Part shown: piece after piece, positions 46,922 through 56,402 of the stretch
How positions within the stretch are numbered: position 1 is the stretch's first letter
How the letters are laid out: every line of letters begins with the position of its first letter
Assembly: GCF_000023985.1 (NCBI RefSeq)
Contig: NC_013156.1
Location: 856,363-920,362 of the forward strand
Reading direction: 5' to 3'
DNA length: 64,000 bases
DNA from: Methanocaldococcus fervens AG86
Lineage (GTDB): Archaea > AGJL01 > Methanococci > Methanococcales > Methanocaldococcaceae
The notes under the pieces: model-generated
Seen by the model: only the letters and a program-made list of their open reading frames with translations
What the model was told of the DNA's origin: nothing
The model's database searches: none
Translations under genes and position numbers: made by a program

Positions 46922-47527
46922 ATTATTGGGGGCATAATTTTATCCGGTGGTAAGGGGAAGAGAATTGGCGGAAAGAAGCCATTTAGAATTTTTAATGGAA
47001 AATATTTGATAGAATATCCATCAGATGTTTTAAAAAGTTTGAATATACCTTTTGTTACTGTATTTGCAAAAAATTCTATTGATTTATTTAAAGAGAAAGA
47101 ATACTTAATTAAATACAAATGCATAATATCGTTTGATTTAATTGAAGATAAAGGACCTTTAATGGGAATTTTATGTGGTATGAGGGCTTTAAATACTAAG
47201 TGGTTTGTTGTTTTGCCATGTGATTGCCCATACATAAGTATAGAAGCTTTAAAAAACTTAATATCAAAGATAGATACAGCTGAAAAAAATAACAATTTAT
47301 GCATAATCCCAAAACATGAAAATGGATATATTGAGCCGTTATTTGCCTTATATAAGAGAGACTCTTTACATATATTAAATAACATTATTATGGAGGATAA
47401 AAACTTATCGATTAGGTATTTTATATCGCATTTAAATCCTTTATATGTAAAAGCGGAAGAATTAGATGAAACTAAAAGAATTTTCAAAAATATAAACACG
47501 ATTGAGGAGTTGAAAAATGTTGAGTAA
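46922..47527 (+). CDS. mobA: Molybdenum cofactor guanylyltransferase, probable AUU start
   Basis: Links GMP to molybdopterin. About 201 residues: IIGGIILSGGKGKRIGGKKPF (nucleotide loop) at the N-terminus, VLPCDCPYISIEAL near residue 100, and EPLFALYKRDSL. The family normally begins only a few residues before the LSGGKG loop. Upstream TTG (46910) or GTG (46913) would place the start inside the GGTGAT ribosome binding site. ATT at 46922 is four bases after it, the spacing used by other genes here. Works in the same pathway as moaA (4836-5732). Confidence 0.8.
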   Translation: MIGGIILSGGKGKRIGGKKPFRIFNGKYLIEYPSDVLKSLNIPFVTVFAKNSIDLFKEKEYLIKYKCIISFDLIEDKGPLMGILCGMRALNTKWFVVLPCDCPYISIEALKNLISKIDTAEKNNNLCIIPKHENGYIEPLFALYKRDSLHILNNIIMEDKNLSIRYFISHLNPLYVKAEELDETKRIFKNINTIEELKNVE

Positions 47528-48200
47528 TTTAAAGCTAAAAAATGAAGAAGAATTTAAAATTAAAATAGATGCTTACGTTTTGAAAGGATTTATTTATAAG
47601 GATGATGAAGATAACATCCACAAGCTCTTTAGTATGGCATTATCAAAGATAAGGTATAGAAAGGCAGTTTTTAACAACTTTAATCTGCCAAAAATTAAGG
47701 AAAGTTATAAAAATAAGAAAATTACTGAAAAAATTAAAGAAAATGATAACTACTTTTTAGAATTGGTAAATAAAATAAAGAAAGATTTTGATTGCTTTTG
47801 TTATTTATGCCCAGGAACTTTATTCGAGTTTTTAGTTTATTATGCGGTAGTGGAGTTTTTTAAAGAGAACAGTTTGGATGCAAAAATTGTTAGAAACTTA
47901 GATGTTAGCTACAAAGGTAATAGCTTCACAGAAATAGATTTGTTTGTTGAGGTTAACAATAAAAGGATAATATTTGAGTGTAAAAATAGATGCATTAGCT
48001 CAAATACAATTCTAAAGCTTTACGGAGTTATGAAAATTTTAAATATAAACTATGGAATTTTAGCTTCAACAAGAGAATTTAATGGAAATTTGACAAAAGA
48101 AGATATTTTTAAAGAATACAACATCTACATACTTGACAATTTACTGGAAAAGGATAAAAACAAAATTTTTAAAGAACTTAAAGAGGTTTTAATTGGTTAA
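47517..48200 (+). CDS. PD-(D/E)XK nuclease-like protein of unknown function
   Basis: 227 residues. The C-terminal half has a restriction-endonuclease-like core: a helix with [14 protein letters not shown], then TEIDLFVEV with Asp141, followed by IIFECKN with Glu154 and Lys156, and a later [17 protein letters not shown] strand. The N-terminal 90 residues are Lys/Glu-rich and unassigned, with CFCYLC in between. ATG overlaps the mobA end by 11 bases, so it is cotranslated with it. It may be a DNA- or RNA-acting enzyme. The nearby type III CRISPR operon reads from the other strand and need not be related. Confidence 0.65.
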   Translation: MLSNLKLKNEEEFKIKIDAYVLKGFIYKDDEDNIHKLFSMALSKIRYRKAVFNNFNLPKIKESYKNKKITEKIKENDNYFLELVNKIKKDFDCFCYLCPGTLFEFLVYYAVVEFFKENSLDAKIVRNLDVSYKGNSFTEIDLFVEVNNKRIIFECKNRCISSNTILKLYGVMKILNINYGILASTREFNGNLTKEDIFKEYNIYILDNLLEKDKNKIFKELKEVLIG

Positions 48201-49565
48201 TGCTTGCAATGGAGCTGGGATTCTTCCTCCTCTTTTAATAAACTTTTCAGATGAGTATTTATTAACCTCCATAATTGGAGCTTTTCCTAACAACCCACCA
48301 TAATCAACATATTCCCCAGCTTTTTTACCTGGAACTGGGATTATCCTAACAGCAGTTGTTTTATTGTTTATAACTCCAATGGCCATCTCATCCGCTATTA
48401 TAGCAGATATTGTTGATGCTGGCGTATCTCCAGGAATTGCAACCATATCTATACCAACAGAGCAAACGCAGGTCATTGCCTCCAACTTTTCTAAACTTAA
48501 AGCTCCTGCTTCAACTGCCTCAACCATTCCGCTATCTTCACTAACTGGAATAAACGCCCCGCTCAACCCTCCAACGTAAGATGTAGCCATAGCCCCTCCT
48601 TTTTTAACTGCATCATTTAATAAAGCCAAAGCCGCTGTAGAGCCATGAGTTCCACACTTCTCCAATCCCATGGCTTCCAATATATTGGCAATACTATCTC
48701 CTCTCGCCGGTGTAGGAGCCAATGATAAATCTACAACCCCAAACTTAACTCCCAACTCTTTAGAGACCTCTCTACCAATCAACTCTCCAACTCTTGTAAT
48801 TTTGAAGGCAACTTTTTTAATTTCATTTGCCAAAGTTCCAAAGTCAGCATCTGGAAGTTTTTCAATAACTGCCCTAACAACTCCCGGCCCTGAAACTCCA
48901 ACGTTTATAACCTTATCTCCCTCACCAACTCCATGAAATGCCCCAGCCATAAATGGATTGTCTTCTGGAGCATTAGCAAACACAACCAGTTTAGCACATC
49001 CGATAGCCTTTTCTGTCCTAAATGCTGTTTCTTTAATAACTTCTCCCATTCTTTTAACGGCATCCATGTTAATGCCCGTCTTTGTTGAAGCAACGTTTAC
49101 AGATGAGCAAACTCTTTCAGTTTTTTCCATCATAAATGGTATTGAGTCAATTAAAGCCATATCTTCCTTTGTTGCATCTTTATGAACTAAGGCAGAATAT
49201 CCTCCTAAAAAATCAACTTTAACTTTCTTAGCAGCTTTATCTAAAACTTCTCCAACCTCTACACAGGCATTTATCTTTCCTTCTTTATCTAAATCCTTTA
49301 TAGCTCCTCCAACAACTAAAGAGATTGGTGTAACAGCTATCCTCTTATTAACTATTGGAATGCCATACTTCTCTGAAACTCTTTCAGCTGTTTCAACCAA
49401 ATTCTCAGCTGAAGTTGTTATTTTGTTGTATATGTTTTCTTTCAACTCATCTAAATCTTTTGAAACGCAATCTCTTAAGCTTATACCTAAGGTTACAGTT
49501 CTCAAATCTAAGTTTTCCATCTTAATCATTTTGATTGTTTCTATGATTTCTTCTGGTCTGAACAT
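48189..49565 (-). CDS. PFL-family protein (UPF0210/DUF711)
   Basis: 458 residues of the conserved UPF0210 family, related in fold to glycyl-radical-like barrel proteins but without a known reaction. Typical blocks: [22 protein letters not shown]-type start, [30 protein letters not shown] and [22 protein letters not shown], then [14 protein letters not shown]. Tail to tail with the nuclease-like gene (12-base overlap). Start 21 bases after the end of the CRISPR operon, on the same strand. Confidence 0.88.
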   Translation of the reverse strand: MFRPEEIIETIKMIKMENLDLRTVTLGISLRDCVSKDLDELKENIYNKITTSAENLVETAERVSEKYGIPIVNKRIAVTPISLVVGGAIKDLDKEGKINACVEVGEVLDKAAKKVKVDFLGGYSALVHKDATKEDMALIDSIPFMMEKTERVCSSVNVASTKTGINMDAVKRMGEVIKETAFRTEKAIGCAKLVVFANAPEDNPFMAGAFHGVGEGDKVINVGVSGPGVVRAVIEKLPDADFGTLANEIKKVAFKITRVGELIGREVSKELGVKFGVVDLSLAPTPARGDSIANILEAMGLEKCGTHGSTAALALLNDAVKKGGAMATSYVGGLSGAFIPVSEDSGMVEAVEAGALSLEKLEAMTCVCSVGIDMVAIPGDTPASTISAIIADEMAIGVINNKTTAVRIIPVPGKKAGEYVDYGGLLGKAPIMEVNKYSSEKFIKRGGRIPAPLQALTN

Positions 49566-49586
49566 GATTTATCCCCTTGGAGTGTT

Positions 49587-50465
49587 CTATAAACTAAGAA
49601 TCTCTTCTATCGAAATCCATAAAGTTATCTGTGTTATGTCTTTTGAGCTTAATATCTCTTTGCATCTATTGTATAAACCAACGACCTCATCCTTGTTTAA
49701 TTTAAATCTCTTAGAGTTTAATTTATAATAAATATCTCCTAATGTATCTAACAAAGAGTATCTTGATGTCAATGCTTTACGTCTAATTAATTTCTCAATG
49801 TATTTTAAATCATAGCTCCTGAGATTAAATATCTTCCCAAGTTCAATTATAATTATGGCCTTTAAAATTCTTTTCATGTTAATATCATCTCCATCCTCTG
49901 ATACATACTCAAATAATTTATCTAAGTCTAATTTTGTTGGTAGTTCTTGTATTTCACTGCTATTTAAGAGATTTTCAACCTCAATAATTAAATTTCTTAT
50001 TCTATCTTCAAAGTTTGTTATATCTATTTCAGAATACATATCTGAATGGGCAATTAAATTTCTTATCTCTCTAATTTTTAGATATGTATCATTCAATCTC
50101 TTTAATTCTTGATAATTTTCAGTTAAAATCCTTTTATTTATCATCATTCTGGCAATCTCTTTACTTTCTGGAATTCCTTCTATTCCATAGATTTCAGTTA
50201 GCATAGTCAATATGCTCTCCAAAAGACATGAAACACTTTGAGTTAATTTTTTATGTTCTAAATTCCATTTTGAGATGTTTAATAAAAACTGATAGTTGTA
50301 TTTGCAGTTTTCAAACATTGATAAAAATTCAAATAAACTTGGAATAAAGTATTTTAGAAACCTTCCTTTGTTTTTATCATTTAATCGCTTTTTAATTTCT
50401 TCTATACTTTCTCTTAATCCTCTCATATAATTTAAATCAATGCAAAAAGATAATTTATCCAACAA
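49587..50465 (-). pseudogene. HEPN-containing C-terminal part of a frameshifted Csx1/Csm6-like nuclease
   Basis: Open frame of 292 residues, all helical, with the RNase motif RNLIAH (RxxxxH) in IREIRNLIAHSDMYSEI near residue 135. It has no good start of its own (a TTG without a ribosome binding site). In this frame the sequence just upstream reads KEDKDISELLDKLSFC, which continues naturally from the CARF gene's YLISKLLEK. One extra A in the run GAAAAG near 50490 would fuse both into one protein of about 545 residues. So it is either a disrupted gene, a programmed frameshift or a sequencing error. Confidence 0.7.
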
Positions 50466-50470
50466 TTCAC

Positions 50471-51214
50471 TTATATCTTTATCTTCTTTTCTAAAAGTTT
50501 TGAAATTAAATAGTTATTTCCATAATTTGTAAAGTCATACATTCCCTTTATCCAGTAGGAAATTTCAAATAAAGGGCTCAAATCAACTATTGTGGCATAA
50601 TTTCTTTTATAGGCATCTAACATACCATAGTATAACCCCTTTAATCTCACATCCTTTTTTAAATACTGAACAAATTCAAGCATAAGATACATAAATAAAG
50701 GTATTGAACGGAAAGAATGAGTTATATCTAAATAAATCTCATCTCCTTCATTTATTTCTTCAATCATTCCCATAAAAATGTCAAAATTTTCCAAGATTTC
50801 ATTTTCATTACTCCCATACTTAATAATTTTACATTTTGAGCCACCAGTGGCATTTGGGTTAATTTTCTTTAAATATTTGTCAATAACTTCTTCAATCTTC
50901 TTTAAGTCATCTTCTGAGATATAGCAACTCTCGTTCTCAGATTTTCCAACTTTTTCTCCAATATTTCTCCAGTATTCTTCATCAAACTCATTTACAAGCT
51001 CTGCATAGTGTTTATAGAGATTTTCCCACATAGAACGAGAAGTTCCTACGATTATTACCTTATCTACCTTCAGATAATCAATTAGAACTGAAATAATAAA
51101 TCGGTCTTCAATTTCTTTATTTCCAATCCTATATTTTATAGGTATGTATGTTCTTTTATAGATGTTTTCATTAGTATCTCCAACCCCTAAAGGGAAAATT
51201 AGTATTTTAGCCAT
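50471..51214 (-). CDS. CARF-domain part of a second Csx1/Csm6-like protein (frame broken at its 3' end)
   Basis: 247 residues: MAKILIFPLGVGDTNENIYK, a Rossmann-like CARF sensor for cyclic oligoadenylate with VIIVGTSRSMWENLY and the family motif YLDITHSFRSIPLFMYL near residue 160 (DxTHxxR). It stops five bases before the HEPN frame starts. Starts with ATG after GGTGGAAAT, 73 bases behind the small gene. If the split is real it would be a sensor without nuclease, encoded beside the intact Csx1. Confidence 0.75.
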   Translation of the reverse strand: MAKILIFPLGVGDTNENIYKRTYIPIKYRIGNKEIEDRFIISVLIDYLKVDKVIIVGTSRSMWENLYKHYAELVNEFDEEYWRNIGEKVGKSENESCYISEDDLKKIEEVIDKYLKKINPNATGGSKCKIIKYGSNENEILENFDIFMGMIEEINEGDEIYLDITHSFRSIPLFMYLMLEFVQYLKKDVRLKGLYYGMLDAYKRNYATIVDLSPLFEISYWIKGMYDFTNYGNNYLISKLLEKKIKI

Positions 51215-51287
51215 ATTTCCACCAAAATAAAGTTACTTCCCATATTTTCCAAATTTGTAGTGAGAAAACTCTCTTATGGCTATTATT

Positions 51288-51416
51288 TTAACCATTATCT
51301 CTTTGTAAATCTTTTAGAAGATAAATAAAATTCTCACGTTCAAATTTCCTTGCATCTCTTATCTGCCTCTCTGTAAATCTATGATATAACAATAAATAAG
51401 TAACATCCTTTAGCAT
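51288..51416 (-). CDS. Small 42-residue protein in the CRISPR operon
   Basis: Reading MLKDVTYLLLYHRFTERQIR and then DARKFERENFIYLLKDLQRD plus NG. The ATG overlaps the csx1 stop as TAATG, exactly the junction used between csm5 and csx1. The peptide is strongly charged and helical, without long runs typical of random AT-rich frames. No family recognised. It could be a real small component or a relic of a longer HEPN-type gene. Confidence 0.45.
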   Translation of the reverse strand: MLKDVTYLLLYHRFTERQIRDARKFERENFIYLLKDLQRDNG

Positions 51417-52774
51417 TATTTACAAAACTCTTTTTCAATCTGTTTTAGTAGTTCAATCTCATTGGTATAACTTTTATTGTATCTAAGGAGGGTTTTTTCT
51501 TTTATATATTTATTAACTTCCTTGTTTTTGTTATTATTATTTTTTATTTCTTCTATCTTGTCATCCTCAATATCTATGTATATTTCCACAATATTCCGTT
51601 CTAACCCTCCATGGGCTAAAAAGTTTCTAATTTTGAATTCACTTAACTCATCATTTTCAAATAATTCATACAGAGGTATCCATTCTCTTAGTTTCTCTTT
51701 TTTTCTAACATAATTCTTAATGCTTTTGCATATGCTATTAACTTCATTTTTAATAAACAGAGAATTTAACTTAAATAAAATTTCACTCATATCTTCGATT
51801 TCCTTTAAAGACAGTTCATCTTTGATAAATTCCCTATTTTCGCTAATCTTTGATGTAAAATATGCTTTAACCAATGCATTAAAACCATTTTCAAATTTTA
51901 CAAGCCTTTTTAGTTCTCTATTTTTGCTATCTATCACTATATTTGACATGAAGATATTCATAATTTCATTTACTTTATCTTCAATAACTTCCTTTTTAAC
52001 AGAGAATGTAGAGTAAATTAATGGTAGAGCATAAACGAAAGATGCTAAAAATACGTTTATATTCTGTTTCATATTTTTTAGTTCAATTATTTTATTATTT
52101 TGATTTATTTCTTTTCCTAATTTTCCTCGTTCATTTTTATCTACAAAGGCATTTATTCCCAAAAATTTGGGTGTAATTTTATCCAATGAAGGTCGTGCAG
52201 GGATATGACTATTTTCAACGATGTTAATATTTAATGTTGTTTTTATGTTACCATATGGATCCGAATTATAAACGACTAACTTAGCTCTATACTTTATTGC
52301 TAAAATCTCCAAGAGTTCTCTTACCGCCTTATATGTTAATACTGGCATGTAATTTACTCCATGAGTTAAATCCAGATGAACTTCTAAATCCCCATTTAGC
52401 TTTTTTGCTAATTTATAGAGAACAAAAGAATAGTAATCTATCAAATTACCTAAGAATTTATATGTCTTCTTTGTGTTTTTATCAAAAAATGTTCCAACTC
52501 CGGGACATACGATTACTTCATAATTATCAATTTCTAAGTTTTCTTTTATAAAATTCTCTGTCTTTTCTTTAACTTCTTTTATAATATCTCCATAATTTTC
52601 TGATTCTAAATGAGATAAAGTGTCTAAAACCAATATAAAAACTTTATCTGGTTTTATTTTATCATAAATTGCAGATATTGAGCTTATAGATTCTTTTTCA
52701 ACTCCATCAAACGAATATATAACATCACTCCAGCTATCGAATTTTCCCCATGGAGCAATTAATATTTTCTGCAT
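51416..52774 (-). CDS. csx1: CARF-HEPN ribonuclease Csx1
   Basis: Ancillary RNase of type III CRISPR, switched on by cyclic oligoadenylate from Cas10. 452 residues: CARF part with MQKILIAPWGKFDSWSDVIY, VIVCPGVGTFF and VHLDLTHGVNYMPVLTYKA (DLTHG motif near residue 148). The HEPN part has the catalytic RNFLAHGG near residue 398. ATG overlaps the csm5 stop (TAATG). Intact, unlike the second copy downstream. Confidence 0.88.
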   Translation of the reverse strand: MQKILIAPWGKFDSWSDVIYSFDGVEKESISSISAIYDKIKPDKVFILVLDTLSHLESENYGDIIKEVKEKTENFIKENLEIDNYEVIVCPGVGTFFDKNTKKTYKFLGNLIDYYSFVLYKLAKKLNGDLEVHLDLTHGVNYMPVLTYKAVRELLEILAIKYRAKLVVYNSDPYGNIKTTLNINIVENSHIPARPSLDKITPKFLGINAFVDKNERGKLGKEINQNNKIIELKNMKQNINVFLASFVYALPLIYSTFSVKKEVIEDKVNEIMNIFMSNIVIDSKNRELKRLVKFENGFNALVKAYFTSKISENREFIKDELSLKEIEDMSEILFKLNSLFIKNEVNSICKSIKNYVRKKEKLREWIPLYELFENDELSEFKIRNFLAHGGLERNIVEIYIDIEDDKIEEIKNNNNKNKEVNKYIKEKTLLRYNKSYTNEIELLKQIEKEFCK

Positions 52775-53907
52775 TATTTCACCATTTCCATTCTAATCCA
52801 TCCCATTGGAGCTACAGCTGAGTCATTTTTGAAATAAACTGTTTTTGTTGTTGGGAAATCTAAATAACTATTTGCCTTTAACCAAGCATTTTTCAAATTC
52901 TTATTTCTTCCACTTAAAGCTAAGAAGATGCTTTTAATCATTCTAAAGTTTTTATTGCCTTTATCATACTTCCATAGTAATGGATAGATTGTTTTTGTTA
53001 AAAATCCTCCCCCAAATCCTAAATTTAAATAGATAGCATCATTTTTGTTTATATCAGCTAATAATCTTTCATAAAATCCTTCAACGTAGACTGGGTTGTT
53101 TCTCTTTAATTCAAATTCAACTACAGCCTTAGAGAAATTGTTACAAATTTCTTTTAACTTTTCAAATTTCTCTTCTTCATCTTTTATTTTATAGCTAATT
53201 TTTAATTTCTTTCCAATTTCTTCAAAGAATTTATCATCAATCTTTATTTTTATATTGAAAGTCCCTTTTGTCATTGCTTCTACATCAACCTTAACTCCAA
53301 ATCTTTTAGTCCTAAAATTCCATCTTTTAGTGTTTATGAATTTAAACTCTTCTCCATCTAAAGAGATGCTGTCAGAAACTATTAAATATTTAAAGAAATC
53401 TTCAGAAATCTTTTTTGATATTGCATTCTCAACAATAACTTTTCCTTTTTCATCGAAGCTAATTTCTCTATTGGCTAAAATATTTAACAACTCCTTAATT
53501 CTCCCATTATAATAGTAGTTAAATACATAAGCTGTCCGTATAGCTCCTTTTATAGAACTTCCTGGAATATAATACATATTATTTTGGTTAATAAATTTTT
53601 TAACCCTTGTTCTGCTATCACTTTTTATCTCACATTCAATTTCCCTTATAATATAATTTTTATCTTCTGGATTTAAGCCAACACTCTCCAATAACTCTTT
53701 TACATTAATCTCTGACCGATTTCCAGAGATATTTGACATTATTAGTTGTGATATGTAGTTTATCTTCTCTATATCTTTTAAGTTAGCTATGACTTTTTCC
53801 AAATTAACAATCTTTGCCTTTCCATCTTCAATAAAGTAATCTAAGGGAGTGTATTCATCCCCACAACCAATAAATAGAGGAGTTAGAATTTCACATTTAA
53901 CTTCCAT
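52774..53907 (-). CDS. csm5: Type III-A CRISPR protein Csm5
   Basis: RAMP protein at the 3' (head) end of the Csm complex that caps crRNA. 377 residues starting MEVKCEILTPLFIGCGDEY, with the RAMP glycine loop IPGSSIKGAIRTAY near residue 120 and GGGFLTKTIYPLLW near residue 315. The ATG at 53907 follows GGGGATGAAA and overlaps the csm4 end by 11 bases. Longer readings upstream are inside csm4. Confidence 0.88.
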   Translation of the reverse strand: MEVKCEILTPLFIGCGDEYTPLDYFIEDGKAKIVNLEKVIANLKDIEKINYISQLIMSNISGNRSEINVKELLESVGLNPEDKNYIIREIECEIKSDSRTRVKKFINQNNMYYIPGSSIKGAIRTAYVFNYYYNGRIKELLNILANREISFDEKGKVIVENAISKKISEDFFKYLIVSDSISLDGEEFKFINTKRWNFRTKRFGVKVDVEAMTKGTFNIKIKIDDKFFEEIGKKLKISYKIKDEEEKFEKLKEICNNFSKAVVEFELKRNNPVYVEGFYERLLADINKNDAIYLNLGFGGGFLTKTIYPLLWKYDKGNKNFRMIKSIFLALSGRNKNLKNAWLKANSYLDFPTTKTVYFKNDSAVAPMGWIRMEMVK

Positions 53908-55030
53908 TTTCATCCCCCTTAAATGTAAATGGGAGCAATATTGGTTTTCCATGGGCATACACTTCATGTTTAAAGTTCTTTGGAGCTATATTTTCAGTTT
54001 TTCCTTCAAAGTTTCTTTTAACAATAGAACCCTCAGTTAAAGCTAAAATATTTCTTTTTGGTGTTGTTAGAGCTTTTTTACCTTTTTCTGAATCATTTGA
54101 TGGCCTTATTAAAATACTTGCTGAGTGTATATATCCACCAATTTCCATTAATTTATAGTATTCAATTTTCCCAATGTCGTTTTTATTTGGAATTCCCACG
54201 CCCAATGTCATAGAGTAATCTAAATTATTGTAATTACTAAAGATATCTTTAAAATCTTTAGGCAATTCCAATATCTCAACTTTTTCAAAGAATCCAGCCC
54301 CAGAACTCCTTTCTCCCCCTAAACCTTCATCTTCTATCAACCTAATTGAGGCTTCAACTCTTTCAATGAATTCTTTGTCATCAGTTTGATAGTCAATTAA
54401 AAAGTAAAATTCAACATTTGGATGAAGTTTTATAAATTCAACATTATATAACTGCCCTTTTCCTTCTATTTCCAAGCTTGTATTTTTTATTCTGTCTATT
54501 ACTACTTTTTGTTCAACAATTTTTGAAAATAAATTTACTTTTGCATCTTTTAAGCTTTCATTTTCCTTAATTTTAAATGTCTCCCTTATGATTTCGGTTT
54601 CATCATCAGAGATTAATATCTTTCTGCTTATTAACTGTTTATCAATAATCTCTTTCAATTTATCCTCATTCCATTCTAATCTCCCTTCTAAAAACTCTTT
54701 ATATGCCTTTATTGAGAAAAATTGAATCTTTTTAATGTCTTTAGGTTTAATTCCCTCAACAATCTTTTTTAGAATGTAGAATCTTGGATATTCAGGTTTT
54801 GGTATCAAGTAAATATCTTTTATTTTAAAGAATAAAGATGACAACCTAATATTTTTTAGTTTTTTTAAATCTTTCCTAAATTTCTCTTCTCCATAGAGTT
54901 TAATATAGTTATTTACGATTGCAGAGAATAAGCTATTTGAATGAAAAATATAATTGCTCTCTTCTAAGCTACCCTCCCCAAAATGAAATTTACTATTTGG
55001 TTTTGGTATTAAAACTACCATTTTCATCAT
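53897..55030 (-). CDS. csm4: Type III-A CRISPR protein Csm4
   Basis: RAMP protein that holds the 5' handle of crRNA and contacts Cas10. 377 residues: MVVLIPKPNSKFHFGEGSLEES at the start with SNSLFSAIVNNYIKLYG, and a glycine-rich loop EDEGLGGERSSGAGFFEKVEI near residue 240. Starts MMKM; either ATG could be used after GGTGGATA. Confidence 0.88.
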   Translation of the reverse strand: MMKMVVLIPKPNSKFHFGEGSLEESNYIFHSNSLFSAIVNNYIKLYGEEKFRKDLKKLKNIRLSSLFFKIKDIYLIPKPEYPRFYILKKIVEGIKPKDIKKIQFFSIKAYKEFLEGRLEWNEDKLKEIIDKQLISRKILISDDETEIIRETFKIKENESLKDAKVNLFSKIVEQKVVIDRIKNTSLEIEGKGQLYNVEFIKLHPNVEFYFLIDYQTDDKEFIERVEASIRLIEDEGLGGERSSGAGFFEKVEILELPKDFKDIFSNYNNLDYSMTLGVGIPNKNDIGKIEYYKLMEIGGYIHSASILIRPSNDSEKGKKALTTPKRNILALTEGSIVKRNFEGKTENIAPKNFKHEVYAHGKPILLPFTFKGDENGS

Positions 55031-55054
55031 TATCCACCATTAAAAAAGATTTAT

Positions 55055-55948
55055 TTAATAATTCCAAATTTCATCTAATTTTACTGTTAAGTCATCCAAA
55101 TCATTAGCTTCTTTTTTAGATAGAGCATTAGTATTTCCTTTATAATAGTCAATTGGCTTATTTATTATCTTTAACTCTTCAAACTTTATCTTTCCATAAC
55201 CTCTACTTCCAGAACCCCCTAAATAGTCATCTTCTAACAACTTCATTCCTTCAATGAATTTTTCAATCAAATCTTTATCATTTTCTTTATATACGTTGAA
55301 TACAATTTCAAATTTAAATTTACTTCCTGCAACAACTCTTTCTATGAATCTTGGATGTTGAGCTGTTCCTTTTACTCTATCAATGACGTTCTCTGGTTTT
55401 ATTTCTAAATGTTCATAATATTCGTCTTTATCTTCTTTTTTATCAATTATTTTGTATCCTCCATCTATTTTTTTTACAAGGTATGAATCTCTGACTATTA
55501 TCCTAACGGGTTCTTTAATATTTTTTGAATTATGTGGCCCAAATATCTTACAAATATAACATATTCCACAATCACAGGGCATTGCACTTATTTCATAGCC
55601 TTGTTCGTCACCTTCTAATTTTAATTTATCATCAGTTAATTCATTTAATTTACATTCAATTTCTCTTGTATATTCTTTTTTTTCCTTGTTATCTTTTTTA
55701 ACAATTTTGTAAAATTTAATTTTAACTTTAGCTTTCCCTTCTTTTTTCTCTAATAAACTTCTAATTTTTCCTTTTAATGAACTTCCTGGAATGAATATCC
55801 TTCCATAAGAATCTTTTATTACTGGTAAGTCAGTCCCACCAATTTTTAAGGTATCACTCAAACCACCAATATGCAGTCCAGTTTGAGCTTCAATAACCCC
55901 TTCAATTATTATTTTTCCTTTTAAAGTGTAACTACTTTTAATCTCCAT
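55055..55948 (-). CDS. csm3: Type III-A CRISPR backbone nuclease Csm3
   Basis: Backbone RAMP that cuts target RNA every six bases. 297 residues: TGLHIGGLSDTLKIGGTD with the likely catalytic Asp in LSDT near residue 32, FIPGSSLKGKIRSLLE near residue 52, the Cys cluster CDCGICYICKIFGP (zinc site typical of Csm3) and GGSGSRGYGKIKF. ATG follows GGGGGTGTAGATT. Confidence 0.93.
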   Translation of the reverse strand: MEIKSSYTLKGKIIIEGVIEAQTGLHIGGLSDTLKIGGTDLPVIKDSYGRIFIPGSSLKGKIRSLLEKKEGKAKVKIKFYKIVKKDNKEKKEYTREIECKLNELTDDKLKLEGDEQGYEISAMPCDCGICYICKIFGPHNSKNIKEPVRIIVRDSYLVKKIDGGYKIIDKKEDKDEYYEHLEIKPENVIDRVKGTAQHPRFIERVVAGSKFKFEIVFNVYKENDKDLIEKFIEGMKLLEDDYLGGSGSRGYGKIKFEELKIINKPIDYYKGNTNALSKKEANDLDDLTVKLDEIWNY

Positions 55949-55987
55949 AATCTACACCCCCACAATTTTTAAAAGTAATTTTTAATA

Positions 55988-56398
55988 TTATTTACCTTCA
56001 ATAGCTCTTCTATATGCAACTACTGCCTCAAAGAACTCTTTGAAATTTAAAAATTTTGTTTTTTTCTTATCTTCATCTTTTTCATTACCTAACTCATTAA
56101 ACACACTATTTACAAGCTTTTCAAGTTCCATTAATGCCCTATTTCTCTTTTCTTTACCTATATGGTAGGCAATCTTTGGTTTTAAAAGTCCAAATTTGAT
56201 AAACCATTCTTTATCATTCACATCGATTCTATCTACATAATCATAGAATTTTCTTAATTTAGTGAATGTTATTCCACTTAAATTATTTTTAGCGAAATTT
56301 TCAGCTAAATTTAAAAAATCTACAATTTTAGAATCATCTAATTCTAAAATTGTGGTTACTGTATTCTTATCTATTATTACATTTTTAGATTTTGCCAT
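55988..56398 (-). CDS. csm2: Type III-A CRISPR small subunit Csm2
   Basis: 136-residue helical small subunit lining the crRNA-target duplex. Recognised from LNLAENFAKNNLSGITFTKLRKFYDYV, KPKIAYHIGKEKRN and the C-terminal FKEFFEAVVAYRRAIEGK. Four bases after cas10, with GGTGAGAGT before the ATG. Confidence 0.9.
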   Translation of the reverse strand: MAKSKNVIIDKNTVTTILELDDSKIVDFLNLAENFAKNNLSGITFTKLRKFYDYVDRIDVNDKEWFIKFGLLKPKIAYHIGKEKRNRALMELEKLVNSVFNELGNEKDEDKKKTKFLNFKEFFEAVVAYRRAIEGK

Positions 56399-56402
56399 AC
56401 TC

